A stretch of DNA of 64,000 bases from Micavibrio sp. UBA5572 (GCA_002425415.1 DIMG01000031.1:16670-80669); one strand, 5' to 3'; positions 15,388 to 24,258 are shown, counted from the stretch's first letter. The notes: generated by a model not told the origin, from the sequence alone. Numbers and translations are program-made.

Positions 15388-15876
15388 TTATGCGGCTTGT
15401 ACGTCATCAGATAAAATCTGGCGCACCTGTTCACGCATCTCCAACAATTCATCCAATACAGATTGAAGAATTTCGACTTGTTGCAATTTTTCTTCTGCCA
15501 GTAATTCATCCGAAGTTTGGACGGATTTTTGTTCCGGTGTCTGAAATTGCGGCAAATTATTGCCATGTGCATGCGTTTTTTGTGGTGGCAAAACTTTCTT
15601 TTGTTCTGCAAGAATCTGGGATTTCGAAGCCCCTTTCAAGAGCTTCTGAACTCCCTTGATTGTATAACCTTCGACATAGAGCAACGAATGGATTTTTTTG
15701 ACCATCGCGACATCTTCAGGACGATAGTAACGGCGCCCCCCGCCACGCTTCATGGGTTTTATCTGGGTAAATTTAGTTTCCCAAAAACGAAGAACGTGTT
15801 GTTGTACGCCCAGCTCTTCTGCCACTTCGCTAATCGTTCGAAAAGCTGTTTCCGATTTATTATCACTCATCTTCAT
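15388..15876 (-). CDS. MerR family transcriptional regulator
   Basis: DNA-binding regulator with an N-terminal winged helix: FRTISEVAEELGVQQHVLRFWETKF (about residues 12-36; quoted here only as its two halves' family pattern) and RRYYRPEDVAMVKKI are classic MerR recognition elements. The C-terminal part is a glutamine/leucine-rich helix likely used for dimerisation, and no metal-binding Cys cluster is seen. The gene follows ihfA with a short overlap, a pair conserved across alphaproteobacteria; its target is unknown. Start at 15876, or two codons later at 15870. Confidence 0.88.
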   Translation of the reverse strand: MKMSDNKSETAFRTISEVAEELGVQQHVLRFWETKFTQIKPMKRGGGRRYYRPEDVAMVKKIHSLLYVEGYTIKGVQKLLKGASKSQILAEQKKVLPPQKTHAHGNNLPQFQTPEQKSVQTSDELLAEEKLQQVEILQSVLDELLEMREQVRQILSDDVQAA

Positions 15877-16183
15877 TCTCGTTATCTGTTTCTATGCCGT
15901 TCATGCGGTCTTTCAAGACATGAGATGCCTTAAACACAAGTACCCGACGTGGGGTAATTGGAACTTCGATGCCCGTTTTCGGGTTTCGACCAATCCGTTC
16001 ACCTTTTTGGCGCAAACTGAAGCTACCGAAAGATGAAATTTTTACTGTTTCGTCACGTATCAAGGCGTCGGTAATTTCCGAAAGAACTTGTTCTACCAGA
16101 GAGCTTGACTCATTTCTCGAGAGGCCAAGCTCCCGATAAATTTCTTCCGCTAGATCCGCGCGAGTAATAGTTCGATTACCCAT
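15863..16183 (-). CDS. ihfA: Integration host factor subunit alpha
   Basis: Sequence-preferring DNA-bending protein that acts with IhfB. The 106-aa product begins MGNRTITRADLAEEIYREL and carries the beta-arm signature GRNPKTGIEVPITPRRV near residues 64-80, with the IHF Pro at the intercalating position. The acidic C-terminal tail NENEDE overlaps the next gene by 14 bp. A strong promoter lies 36-64 bp upstream. Confidence 0.95.
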   Translation of the reverse strand: MGNRTITRADLAEEIYRELGLSRNESSSLVEQVLSEITDALIRDETVKISSFGSFSLRQKGERIGRNPKTGIEVPITPRRVLVFKASHVLKDRMNGIETDNENEDE

Positions 16184-16218
16184 CCCAATCCCATATTTTT
16201 AGTTGTCAGAGAATGCTC

Positions 16219-16247
16219 AGATTAGACATTTTTACAGCCAACGTCAA
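16219..16247 (-). promoter_or_regulatory. Sigma-70 promoter of ihfA
   Basis: On the minus strand TTGACG (16242-16247) is followed by a 17-bp spacer and TAATCT (16219-16224), 36 bp before the ihfA ATG. Close to consensus in both boxes and spacing. Confidence 0.6.
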
Positions 16248-16363
16248 TCTCTACCGAAATAGGCCATCCACAAAAAAAGCGATTCATTTCAATAGGCTAT
16301 ATGATTTTATTAAATTTTTGTCACTTTATGTAAACAAATGAGCTCTTTGCTTCCGTTATTCTA

Positions 16364-17326
16364 TCAGAAGCGAATCAGAGCAGCACCCCATGTTAGGCCG
16401 CCGCCCAATGCTTCGAGCAAAAGCAACTGCCCACGTTGCACCTTCCCTGACCGAACGGCATCATCCAGAGCCAAAGGGATAGACGCAGCAGATGTGTTCC
16501 CGTGCTTATTAACCGTTACAACTACGCGATCCATGCTCATTCCAAGTTTTTCGGCTGTGCCAGTAATAATCCGGAGGTTTGCCTGATGCGGAATCAGCCA
16601 ATCGATATTTTCCGGAGACACATTATTTTTGGTTAGAACTTCTTCAACAATGTCCGCCATGAGTGTCACAGCATTTTTAAAAACTTCTTTGCCGTGCATA
16701 ATGATATGCCCTGCTGTTCCGGATGTGGATACGCCACCATCAGTATATAGAAGATCATTCAATCGTCCGTTCGCATATAAATGGGTGGACAGAATTCCCT
16801 GTGCTTCCTGTTCTGATTTTTCCAAAATCACCGCGCCTGCACCGTCACCGAAAAGAACGCATGTTGATCGATCTGTCCAATCTAGCAAAGACGACATTTT
16901 TTCTGCACCAACCACCATGACTCTATTCATAGAACCGGAACGAATCATAGAATCGGCCACAGAAAGAGCATAAATAAATCCAGAGCATACGGCCTGAACA
17001 TCAAATGCGGGACCCGGCTTAAGGTCAAGGGCAGCTTGCACTTTAACGGCAACTGATGGAAACGATTGATCCGGTGTTGTGGTGGCCACAATAACGCCGT
17101 CAATGTCTTCAGGACGCAATCCAGAGGACTCCAATGCATTTTTTGCGGCATTGATTGCCAAAAAAGATGTTGGTTCGTCTTTGGCCGCGATATGCCGTTC
17201 TTCGATACCCGTTCGCTGAACAATCCATTCATCCGTTGTGTCAACAATCGTCTCGAGTTCTTTATTTGTAAGAATGCGTGCAGGCAAAAATGATCCTGTT
17301 GATCGAATTACGGAAGTTAACGTCAT
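16364..17326 (-). CDS. fabH: 3-oxoacyl-ACP synthase III
   Basis: Initiates fatty acid synthesis by condensing acetyl-CoA with malonyl-ACP. The thiolase-fold protein of 320 aa has the catalytic Cys114 in AVCSGF, His near residue 246 in IPHQANLRI, and Asn near 276 in HGNTSAAS. The start overlaps the plsX stop by one base (TGATG), so the two are coupled. It belongs to the rpmF-plsX-fabH-ihfA block. Confidence 0.97.
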   Translation of the reverse strand: MTLTSVIRSTGSFLPARILTNKELETIVDTTDEWIVQRTGIEERHIAAKDEPTSFLAINAAKNALESSGLRPEDIDGVIVATTTPDQSFPSVAVKVQAALDLKPGPAFDVQAVCSGFIYALSVADSMIRSGSMNRVMVVGAEKMSSLLDWTDRSTCVLFGDGAGAVILEKSEQEAQGILSTHLYANGRLNDLLYTDGGVSTSGTAGHIIMHGKEVFKNAVTLMADIVEEVLTKNNVSPENIDWLIPHQANLRIITGTAEKLGMSMDRVVVTVNKHGNTSAASIPLALDDAVRSGKVQRGQLLLLEALGGGLTWGAALIRF

Positions 17327-18402
17327 CAGGACACTTTCTCTTTCAATGGCTCTTGTTCCGCATTTAGAATGTTCAGTTCTTTTTCCTGAATCATGACTTC
17401 TGCAATTTCGGCAGCGACTCTGACATTAAAATTACGAGCAGCCAATTCAGAGGCATACTGAATTGCATTTGCAAAACCGACATGATCCATTCCGCCATGG
17501 CTTTTGACGCAAACACCATCAACCCCCAAAAACATGCCGCCATTATATTCGCGCGGATCCATTTCGTTTTTCAGACTTTTCAGTGCCTTTTGTGCCAGTA
17601 TTGCACCCAAAAATGCCAGCGGAGATGCCTTCAAAGATTTTTTCAACATGTGGGCAATCAGTTTACTGACCCCTTCTGCAGTCTTTAATGCAACGTTACC
17701 TGTGAAGCCATCTGTTACGACTACGTCAACCTTACCCATTGGAATATCATTGCCCTCTACAAAGCCGATATATTTGCCCGGGAATTTAATTTGCTGCAAA
17801 ATAGCGGCCGCTTCCTTGATTTCGTCATGCCCCTTCATATCTTCTGAACCGATGTTCAGTAGCCCAACTGTGGGTTGGTCATGTCCGCGCACCACCCGCG
17901 AGTAAACAGAGCCCAATATTGCGAATTGAACCAACATAGCAGCATCGCATTCCAAATTTGCGCCAAGATCAAGCATAACTGTTTCTTTACCCATAGTCGG
18001 CAGTAGGCTGGCAATTGCCGGACGGTCAATTCCGGGCAAGCATTTTAAAACCATCTTGGCCATAACCATCAATGCGCCGGTATTTCCACCCGACACAATA
18101 CAATCCGCCTGTTTATCAGCCACAGCATTGATCGCCAATCTCATGCTTGATTTGCGTCCGTTGCGCAAAGCCACACCGGGTTTTTCTTCGGAGGACACAA
18201 ATTGGTCGGTATGAATTATTTGGGAGGCAGAGGAAAGTTTGGGAAATTTTTCTAAAATAGGAGTGATCTTTAATTCATCGCCAAAAATCATAAAACGCAA
18301 GTCCGAATTACGGGATAGTGCCAATGCAGCTCCGGGGATCACGGCCTCAGGGCCTAAATCTCCTCCCATTGCATCCAATGCTATCGTCAGATGTCCCGAC
18401 AT
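17326..18402 (-). CDS. plsX: Phosphate acyltransferase PlsX
   Basis: Makes acyl-phosphate from acyl-ACP for phospholipid synthesis by PlsY/PlsC. The N-terminus LTIALDAMGGDLGPEAVIPG and the motifs SGGNTGALM and VTDGFTGNVALK are characteristic. At 358 aa it has normal length. It lies between rpmF and fabH, coupling lipid initiation with ribosomal protein L32 as in most bacteria. Confidence 0.97.
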   Translation of the reverse strand: MSGHLTIALDAMGGDLGPEAVIPGAALALSRNSDLRFMIFGDELKITPILEKFPKLSSASQIIHTDQFVSSEEKPGVALRNGRKSSMRLAINAVADKQADCIVSGGNTGALMVMAKMVLKCLPGIDRPAIASLLPTMGKETVMLDLGANLECDAAMLVQFAILGSVYSRVVRGHDQPTVGLLNIGSEDMKGHDEIKEAAAILQQIKFPGKYIGFVEGNDIPMGKVDVVVTDGFTGNVALKTAEGVSKLIAHMLKKSLKASPLAFLGAILAQKALKSLKNEMDPREYNGGMFLGVDGVCVKSHGGMDHVGFANAIQYASELAARNFNVRVAAEIAEVMIQEKELNILNAEQEPLKEKVS

Positions 18403-18465
18403 TTGCGTCCTTTTAAGTAAAATTAAACAGAATACGGAGTGTGCTGAAGAAAAGAGGAAACAGCG

Positions 18466-18492
18466 CAGGCCCTATTATCTCAATAGGGCCTG
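18466..18492 (-). other. Stable hairpin between rpmF and plsX
   Basis: CAGGCCCTATT (18466-18476) pairs perfectly over 11 bp with AATAGGGCCTG (18482-18492), leaving a 5-nt loop. It is 20 bp past the rpmF stop and has no T-tract, so it is more likely an RNA-processing or stability element that decouples rpmF and plsX expression than an intrinsic terminator. Confidence 0.6.
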
Positions 18493-18511
18493 ATAATGCG
18501 AGTATAACGTC

Positions 18512-18691
18512 TTATTTACCAGCGTCAATAACTTGGCGACCACGGTACATACCGGTCTTCAAGTCAACGTGGTGGCGGCGGACTGGCTCCCCTGTCGACT
18601 GATCTTCAACCCAATTGGTTGCATCAATAGCATGGTGAGCACGACGCATGTCACGCGCGGATTTCGAGGTTTTCTTCTTTGGAACTGCCAT
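18512..18691 (-). CDS. rpmF: 50S ribosomal protein L32
   Basis: Small large-subunit protein of 59 aa. The translation begins MAVPKKKTSKSARDMRRAHH and ends RGRQVIDAGK, unmistakably L32 of the alphaproteobacterial type without zinc-ribbon cysteines. GGAAG precedes the ATG. It sits between DUF177 and plsX as usual. Confidence 0.97.
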   Translation of the reverse strand: MAVPKKKTSKSARDMRRAHHAIDATNWVEDQSTGEPVRRHHVDLKTGMYRGRQVIDAGK

Positions 18692-18716
18692 AATTTTTAC
18701 TTCCGGTTAGCTTTGT

Positions 18717-18745
18717 TCAACATATCAAATTGCACTTCGGGTCAA
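18717..18745 (-). promoter_or_regulatory. Possible promoter of rpmF-plsX-fabH
   Basis: On the minus strand TTGACC (18740-18745) is followed by an AT-rich -10-like region around 18717-18724 (TATGTTGA), about 30 bp before rpmF. The -10 box is weak. An inverted repeat TCGGTC (18748-18753)/GACCGA (18769-18774) lies directly upstream and could be an operator or the end of the DUF177 transcript. Confidence 0.35.
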
Positions 18746-18875
18746 GGTCGGTCTTTTAGCTAAATTACGACCGATATGCAAGGAAAAAGAAATATATAGA
18801 CTTTTTTCCAATGCTTTTTCATATCATCAACCTACTCTTTCAACTATCTTACTGATATTTCAGAGTAAAGCGATC

Positions 18876-19466
18876 TTAATCCTTTGGTCTCCAGTTTTTT
18901 AATGCCGCGAATGGATTGGGGCGTATCGTCCCGTGTACGGTCTGTTTTGGGGGAGAATCGGTTTCCGCCTCCACGCCGTCCACCCGAACATAGGGATTTA
19001 TCGCCAATACAAGATATTGAGCAACCAAATCGGCAACATCAATACAACCATCAATCATTGGTTCTGGGTCATCTTGTTCTTCCATCATCGGCTGCTCTTC
19101 TGCGGTCAATCTGGACTGCATTTCATGCTGTGCCCGTGTAAAAGAGGCTGCCTGATGGTAATTAGCATACCAAGCCGAAAATTCTTCTTCTATATGGGAT
19201 TCAATCTGCTCTAAAGTAATGGCGCATTCCTGGATAACATCGGCGCAAAAGCTTCCCCGAACCTCGATGACATGTCCGCTATTTTTGGGAAGAAGGTGGA
19301 TTTTCGCTTCAAGAGATTTTATGCCTTTTATATCGGCACGATCGGCCATCGCTTTACATTCACTCTCATTTGCGACCAATTTGATCCATTGACCGGCGCT
19401 GGGAACGCTTTCCGCACGCACAAAATTCTGCCAATTATGCTGATTACGCTGCTTTTTTAATCCCAT
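18876..19466 (-). CDS. DUF177 (YceD) family protein
   Basis: YceD-type protein, typically encoded just before rpmF and implicated in 23S rRNA / large-subunit metabolism in bacteria and plastids. The core RGSFCADVIQECAITLEQI (near residues 70-88) matches the family pattern of a Cys followed by conserved strands. 196 aa from the ATG at 19466; a TTG two codons earlier is the alternative. It overlaps the upstream chaperone gene by 23 bp. Confidence 0.85.
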   Translation of the reverse strand: MGLKKQRNQHNWQNFVRAESVPSAGQWIKLVANESECKAMADRADIKGIKSLEAKIHLLPKNSGHVIEVRGSFCADVIQECAITLEQIESHIEEEFSAWYANYHQAASFTRAQHEMQSRLTAEEQPMMEEQDDPEPMIDGCIDVADLVAQYLVLAINPYVRVDGVEAETDSPPKQTVHGTIRPNPFAALKNWRPKD

Positions 19467-20046
19467 GACCAATCTGTCCTTCTATTTCTTTTATATCCAG
19501 TGTCTCCGGCAAATCTGGAAAATGAACTTTTCCCTGCCACAACTCCGACAAACCTTGCTGGGCAAGTGTCCGCGCGCACTCTTGCATATAGGCCACCATC
19601 ATTTCAAGTTCTTCTGTATATGGGGCAGGAACTTTACCATATATATTACGGATAAGGGCGTGTTTAACTTCCCCTTCACCAGATTTCATGGCTTCGTCGT
19701 AAGCAAATGTCCGACCTTTAAACGATGACATTAACTTTTTGATCCGGCGAGGGATTGCCAGATCACCAACTCCCATTTCCCGCAAGGACAAATCAAGATC
19801 ACGGAACATGACATCAAAAAAAGTTTGTGCTAAACGCTGCCCTTGCGCGCCCATATCGGGCTGGCACAAACGATTGACCAACAGCCCGCCATGAAGAGCC
19901 AGAATCTCAAATCTGCTTTCTAGCGTATCGGGAATTTTGTAATTTATATAGAAATCCGGCTGTCGTGACTGGGTCATAACCGTTCGATGCAGGCGTTTTG
20001 CTGCTTCTAATCTTTTGCGTTGATGTTTTGTAAAAAATGCAAACAT
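19444..20046 (-). CDS. Ubiquinol-cytochrome c chaperone (CBP3-like)
   Basis: Member of the Ubiq_cyt_C_chap family (PF03981), related to mitochondrial Cbp3/UQCC1, which assists cytochrome b / bc1 complex assembly. Family features are the segment LESRFEILALHGGLLVNRL near residues 42-60 and FFDVMFRDLDLSLREMGVGD, with a conserved helical bundle. Start chosen at the ATG at 20046 (200 aa) because GGAG lies 7 bp upstream; the ATG at 20058 would consume that site. Its presence implies a bc1-type respiratory chain. Confidence 0.88.
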   Translation of the reverse strand: MFAFFTKHQRKRLEAAKRLHRTVMTQSRQPDFYINYKIPDTLESRFEILALHGGLLVNRLCQPDMGAQGQRLAQTFFDVMFRDLDLSLREMGVGDLAIPRRIKKLMSSFKGRTFAYDEAMKSGEGEVKHALIRNIYGKVPAPYTEELEMMVAYMQECARTLAQQGLSELWQGKVHFPDLPETLDIKEIEGQIGHGIKKAA

Positions 20047-20179
20047 GCCACTCTCCATTGGAAATACGAGGCACTACCCCCATGAACAAAAAAACTCAAA
20101 CTGCTTAGAATGCAGGAAATATACCAATTTCCATGAAAAGTGGAAAGTAATTTCTTTCTTGTAAGCTTGTCTTGTAAGC

Positions 20180-20209
20180 TTGCTAGGGTTTCTTCCCTTT
20201 TCTTATAGT
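20180..20209 (+). promoter_or_regulatory. Probable promoter of bamE
   Basis: TTGCTA (20180-20185) and TATAGT (20204-20209) are separated by 18 bp, and the bamE start lies 41 bp further on. A 12-bp direct repeat CTTGTAAGCTTG lies immediately upstream. Confidence 0.45.
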
Positions 20210-20250
20210 TCTACTTGCCATTTTGGCTATTTCGATCTAGGAATCTTTTT

Positions 20251-20724
20251 ATGAAGACGCACATCCTATTTCTCTTTTCTTTGGTTTTGTCCCTTTCCCT
20301 GTTTGCAGGCTGCTCCCCACAGCTCGCAACGCGAGGTAATCTTTTGGAAGATTACCAAATGAAAGAGGTTTTGCCTGGTATTGACCAAAAGGATGATGTT
20401 ATTCGTAAAATAGGCTCTCCAACCACGATCTCTCCATTTGACGAAAATACATGGTATTATATGGGGCAGCGAACCGAGAAAAAAGGTATCCTTGACCCAA
20501 AAGTGACGGAAGAACGCATTGTTGTTGTTTTGTTTGATCCGACAGACGGTCTGGTTGACAAAATTGTCGAGCGTCAAGATGGCCGCGAAGATGTCCCAAT
20601 CGTCCAACGCAAAACCCCGACATCAGGAAATGAATTCACCTTTATCCAACAAATGTTGGGGAATGTCGGTAAATTTAACAAGCAGCCAGAGTCAGCGGCT
20701 AGGACTGCCGGTGGCGGAATGTAG
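20251..20724 (+). CDS. bamE: Outer membrane protein assembly factor BamE
   Basis: Small lipoprotein of the BAM complex that inserts beta-barrel proteins into the outer membrane. The 157-aa product starts with a signal peptide ending LFAGC (lipobox; Cys21) followed by the SmpA/OmlA fold: VLPGIDQKDDVIRKIGSPTT and TWYYMGQRTEKKG. AGGAA precedes the ATG at 20251, which is preferred over the 12-codon upstream extension. Transcribed divergently from the CBP3-like chaperone, as is common in alphaproteobacteria. Confidence 0.9.
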   Translation: MKTHILFLFSLVLSLSLFAGCSPQLATRGNLLEDYQMKEVLPGIDQKDDVIRKIGSPTTISPFDENTWYYMGQRTEKKGILDPKVTEERIVVVLFDPTDGLVDKIVERQDGREDVPIVQRKTPTSGNEFTFIQQMLGNVGKFNKQPESAARTAGGGM

Positions 20725-20750
20725 GATATAACCTTTCCGGTTATATCTTT
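20725..20750 (+). terminator. Terminator of bamE overlapping the convergent gene's stop
   Basis: GATATAACC (20725-20733) pairs with GGTTATATC (20739-20747), then TTTT. The hairpin starts right after the bamE stop, and its right arm contains the stop codon of the converging methyltransferase gene. Confidence 0.75.
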
Positions 20751-21871
20751 TCAAATACACCAACAAGTTCCACATGGGTTGACCATGAAAATTGGTCAAC
20801 GATTTGCAAGGACTTGAACTGGTATCCGCCAGAAGTCAGAATTTTTGAGTCTCGTGCAAATGTCGCCGGATTGCAAGACACGCCGATAATAACCGGAATA
20901 TCCGATTTAGCCAGAGTTTGACATTGTTCTTTTGCCCCTGCTCTTGGAGGATCAAAAACGACGGCTTTGTAGTTTCTCAGTTCACGGTTCACAAACGGTT
21001 CTTTATACAAATCACGAATTTCGGCAGAAAATCTTGCATGACCTTTTGCTGCTTCTATCAAGCAGGAGGCCATTGGCCAATCGCCTTCAACGGCATGAAC
21101 CGAGCATCTGGACAACAACTCGCCAGCAAATGTTCCACATCCTGAAAACAGATCAATGACTTTATCTCTTTTCCCCAATTTGATGTGGGACAGGCCATCC
21201 ATGACCGCTTTAACAAGGGCTATTTCACCCAATGCGGATGGTTGCAGGAAGGCTCCGGCGGGAAGAAGGACACAAAGAGCCCCATTCGTTTTTTTCGGTG
21301 TGTGAATGGCGATTTGTGTAACCGATTCCGAAAAGGTATCTTTTCTAAAAGATACGCGGCAAAACCCACATTTTTCAGCCAGACTTGCAATTTCACCTGT
21401 TTGTCTTGCTCCACTTTCATCCAGACCCGTTATCAGACAATCAAACATGCCTTCATCCGCTTCTTGAATCATAACCTCGATTAAATGACCTTTCGGCGCA
21501 ATTTTGAGCATTGCAGCGGGCAGGATTTTAATGATTTTTGATAATTGCGGGGTTAAGAGCAAACAATCTTCAATCAGCGCCAAGTCATGTGAATGGAATT
21601 TATTATATCCGAGAATAACATTTTTATCTTCGCGTAAAATATTGAGGCTTACTCGGCGGCGTGAGCCTGCACCCACAAAAACCGAAGGTTTCCACTCTTC
21701 GGGTTCAAGGTTGTTCTCGGCCAATAAAGCTTTCACCCGCTGTTCTTTCCATGCCTCATAACTCTCCTGTTTGACGTGTTGGAGCTGGCATGATCCGCAT
21801 TCTTTAAAATGCGGGCAAGGTGGCTTTTGGAGTTGCTCGGGGGGAAATTCAAATTCAGTATACTGTGTCAT
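20741..21871 (-). CDS. 23S rRNA (uracil-C5) methyltransferase-like (TrmA/RlmD family)
   Basis: SAM-dependent RNA uracil-5 methyltransferase of the RumA/RlmD/RlmC/TrmA family. N-terminal cysteines C19, C25 and C28 (CPHFKECGSC), with a fourth in the EDC about 70 residues later, are placed to bind a 4Fe-4S cluster as in RlmD. The SAM motif is DLFSGCGTFAGEL and the catalytic Cys is in SCNPATFARD. There is no N-terminal TRAM domain, so 376 aa is shorter than RlmD. The exact target (U747, U1939 or other) cannot be decided. Confidence 0.9.
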   Translation of the reverse strand: MTQYTEFEFPPEQLQKPPCPHFKECGSCQLQHVKQESYEAWKEQRVKALLAENNLEPEEWKPSVFVGAGSRRRVSLNILREDKNVILGYNKFHSHDLALIEDCLLLTPQLSKIIKILPAAMLKIAPKGHLIEVMIQEADEGMFDCLITGLDESGARQTGEIASLAEKCGFCRVSFRKDTFSESVTQIAIHTPKKTNGALCVLLPAGAFLQPSALGEIALVKAVMDGLSHIKLGKRDKVIDLFSGCGTFAGELLSRCSVHAVEGDWPMASCLIEAAKGHARFSAEIRDLYKEPFVNRELRNYKAVVFDPPRAGAKEQCQTLAKSDIPVIIGVSCNPATFARDSKILTSGGYQFKSLQIVDQFSWSTHVELVGVFEKI

Positions 21872-21890
21872 GTCTTATCCATATAGAAAT

Positions 21891-21914
21891 CCCCGCAGCT
21901 TTACCAGCGCGGGG
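21891..21914 (-). terminator. GC-rich hairpin downstream of hppA
   Basis: CCCCGC (21891-21896) pairs with GCGGGG (21909-21914). It lies 31 bp after the hppA stop and before the methyltransferase start. The tail on the minus strand is ATTTCTAT, a weak T-tract. Confidence 0.5.
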
Positions 21915-21945
21915 CTTCCTAATGCGAATTATTTTTTTAAATAAC

Positions 21946-24051
21946 TTATTTTGCAATCAACTGCGCCACAACCGCTACCAGAATAATTGCCACAATATTG
22001 GCAATTTTAATCAGCGGGTTCACAGCAGGGCCAGCAGTGTCCTTATAAGGATCACCAACAGTATCCCCTGTCACAGCGGCTTTATGGGCTTCTGACCCTT
22101 TACCGCCATGATGGCCTTCCTCGATATATTTCTTGGCATTATCCCATGCGCCACCACCGGAGGTCATAGAAATAGCCACGAACAGACCCGTCACAATTGT
22201 TCCCATCAGCAAGGCTCCCAATGACTGGAATGCTGCTGCGAGGCCTGCAAGTTTATAGACCACGAGGAATAATACTATCGGAGCTCCCACAGGCAATAAC
22301 GACGGAAGTACCATTTCGCGAATAGCCGCTTTGGTCAACAAATCAACCGCACGGCCATATTCTGGTTTGCCTGTTCCTTCCATGATCCCTGGAATTTCAC
22401 GGAATTGGCGACGAACTTCCATAACCACCGCACCGGCTGCGCGTCCGACGGCTGTCATGGACATTGCACCGAACAGATATGGCAGAAGACCGCCCACGAA
22501 CAAGCCAATCACAACAAACGGGTCTTGCAGAGAGAATGTCAAATTCTGCAAATCCGGCATGTAGTGTTTGATTTCTTCCGTGTAGGCCGCAAAAAGAACC
22601 AAAGAGGCCAATCCAGCAGAACCAATAGCATAGCCTTTGGTTACAGCTTTGGTGGTGTTCCCCACGGCATCCAGTTCGTCGGTTGTCTTACGGACATTGT
22701 CAGGCAAGTTTGCCATTTCGGCAATCCCACCCGCATTATCCGTGACAGGGCCAAATGCATCCAGAGCAACAACCATTCCTGCCATTGACAGCATGGTTGT
22801 TGCTGCAATCGCAATGCCATACAGACCAGCGAACGCGAAGGCAATATAGATCCCGATACAGATCACCAGAACCGGCAAAGCTGTTGCTTCCATCGATACC
22901 GCCAGACCCTGGATAATATTTGTTCCATGGCCTGTTTCAGATGATTTTGCAATTTCACGAACCGGACGAAAATCTGTTGATGTGTAGTATTCGGTGATCC
23001 AGACGAGTAAGCCCGTTACACCCAATCCTGCACCACCGCAGATAATCAAATCAAGTCCTGTCACTATTCCGCCGCTTTTCAGCTCAAAACCCTGATCGAT
23101 CCCAACTTGCTTGGTAACAAACACCAACAACAAAAGTGCCGAAAAAATTCCCGAAGCGATAAAACCACGATAAAGAGCACCCATGACTGTTGTGGTTGTT
23201 TTGGTGAAACGAACAAAGAATGTTCCTGCAACCGAACCCACAATACACAAAGCACCAATCATCAACGGCAACATCATGGCAAATAAGGTTGATCCAGCAT
23301 CAACGAACACACTTGAAGCAATCAACATCGCAGCGACAATCGTCACAGCGTATGTTTCAAACAAGTCTGCCGCCATACCAGCGCAATCGCCCACGTTATC
23401 ACCGACGTTATCGGCAATCACAGCAGGATTACGAGGATCGTCTTCAGGAATACCGGCTTCAACTTTACCGACAAGGTCAGCGCCAACATCTGCACCTTTG
23501 GTGAAAATACCACCTCCAAGACGGGCAAAAATAGAAATCAAGGAAGCTCCAAACCCAAGCCCAACAAGGCCTTCGAGAACTTCGCGTTGAGGCATGGCTT
23601 TCAATTCCATCAAATAAAATGTATAGCCAGCAACCCCCATCAACCCAAGGCCTACAACCAACATGCCAGTAATTGCCCCTGCTTTAAAGGACACATCAAG
23701 AGCTTGTTCGCGACCTTCGGTCGCGGCTTGCGCCACGCGCACGTTAGCACGTACCGATACATTCATACCGATAAATCCAGCCAAGCCGGACAGAACTGCA
23801 CCAATCAAAAAGCCTATCGCGACATGCGTCCCCAACAGCATCCACAAGATCAATGCCACGAATATCCCGACCATGCCGATGGTTCGGTATTGGCGCGCCA
23901 AATAAGCAGACGCTCCTTCTTGAATAGCGCTAGAGATTTCTTGCATTCGTTCGTTTCCTGCCGATTTCGACATGACACGGCGGTAACATACCTGCCCATA
24001 TATCAATGCCAAAACCACACAGGAAGCAATCATCAGATAGACTTGAGTCAT
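21946..24051 (-). CDS. hppA: Proton-translocating membrane pyrophosphatase (K+-independent)
   Basis: Integral membrane pump coupling pyrophosphate hydrolysis to H+ export. At 701 aa with about 16 hydrophobic segments it is full length. The catalytic region DVGADLVGKVEAGIPEDD and ADNVGDNVGDCAGMAAD is intact. The GNTTKAVTKG motif carries Lys where K+-dependent enzymes have Ala (GNTTAA), marking the K+-independent subfamily, as in Rhodospirillum rubrum. It lies near fliL and the nusB-rib region. It lets the cell recover energy from biosynthetic pyrophosphate. Confidence 0.96.
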   Translation of the reverse strand: MTQVYLMIASCVVLALIYGQVCYRRVMSKSAGNERMQEISSAIQEGASAYLARQYRTIGMVGIFVALILWMLLGTHVAIGFLIGAVLSGLAGFIGMNVSVRANVRVAQAATEGREQALDVSFKAGAITGMLVVGLGLMGVAGYTFYLMELKAMPQREVLEGLVGLGFGASLISIFARLGGGIFTKGADVGADLVGKVEAGIPEDDPRNPAVIADNVGDNVGDCAGMAADLFETYAVTIVAAMLIASSVFVDAGSTLFAMMLPLMIGALCIVGSVAGTFFVRFTKTTTTVMGALYRGFIASGIFSALLLLVFVTKQVGIDQGFELKSGGIVTGLDLIICGGAGLGVTGLLVWITEYYTSTDFRPVREIAKSSETGHGTNIIQGLAVSMEATALPVLVICIGIYIAFAFAGLYGIAIAATTMLSMAGMVVALDAFGPVTDNAGGIAEMANLPDNVRKTTDELDAVGNTTKAVTKGYAIGSAGLASLVLFAAYTEEIKHYMPDLQNLTFSLQDPFVVIGLFVGGLLPYLFGAMSMTAVGRAAGAVVMEVRRQFREIPGIMEGTGKPEYGRAVDLLTKAAIREMVLPSLLPVGAPIVLFLVVYKLAGLAAAFQSLGALLMGTIVTGLFVAISMTSGGGAWDNAKKYIEEGHHGGKGSEAHKAAVTGDTVGDPYKDTAGPAVNPLIKIANIVAIILVAVVAQLIAK

Positions 24052-24144
24052 AATCGCGGTTCCCCATATTCTTATTGGTTTAAAATTTAATCCGACTTCC
24101 CGTGTTTTTGCATTGCAAAAAAAATCTTAGGAAATCAACGGGGT

Positions 24145-24173
24145 ACACTACGCTTGCGCTGCTTCTCATGCAA
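24145..24173 (-). promoter_or_regulatory. Possible promoter of hppA
   Basis: On the minus strand TTGCAT (24168-24173) is followed by 17 bp and TAGTGT (24145-24150), about 95 bp before the hppA start. The long leader between them contains TGCAATGCA-type symmetry but no recognisable riboswitch. Confidence 0.35.
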
Positions 24174-24185
24174 GGGGGAAGCTCA

Positions 24186-24210
24186 AGAAAAACCCGCTAA
24201 ATAGCGGGTT
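24186..24210 (-). terminator. Terminator of fliL-like gene
   Basis: AACCCGCT (24191-24198) pairs with AGCGGGTT (24203-24210) around a 4-nt loop; on the minus strand TTTTT follows. It lies 49 bp past the fliL stop. Confidence 0.85.
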
Positions 24211-24258
24211 AAGTTAGGGCTCACACTTTAAAACCTTTAATTCTTTGGCTTCCAGACC

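Noticed and set aside
15284..15659. Plus-strand open frames across tRNA-Pro and the merR-type gene
   Set aside because: They are antisense to a clear tRNA and a clear CDS and show no family features.
23183..24090. Long plus-strand open frames (135 and 167 codons) inside hppA
   Set aside because: They are antisense to a highly conserved pyrophosphatase, and their composition mirrors its codon pattern.
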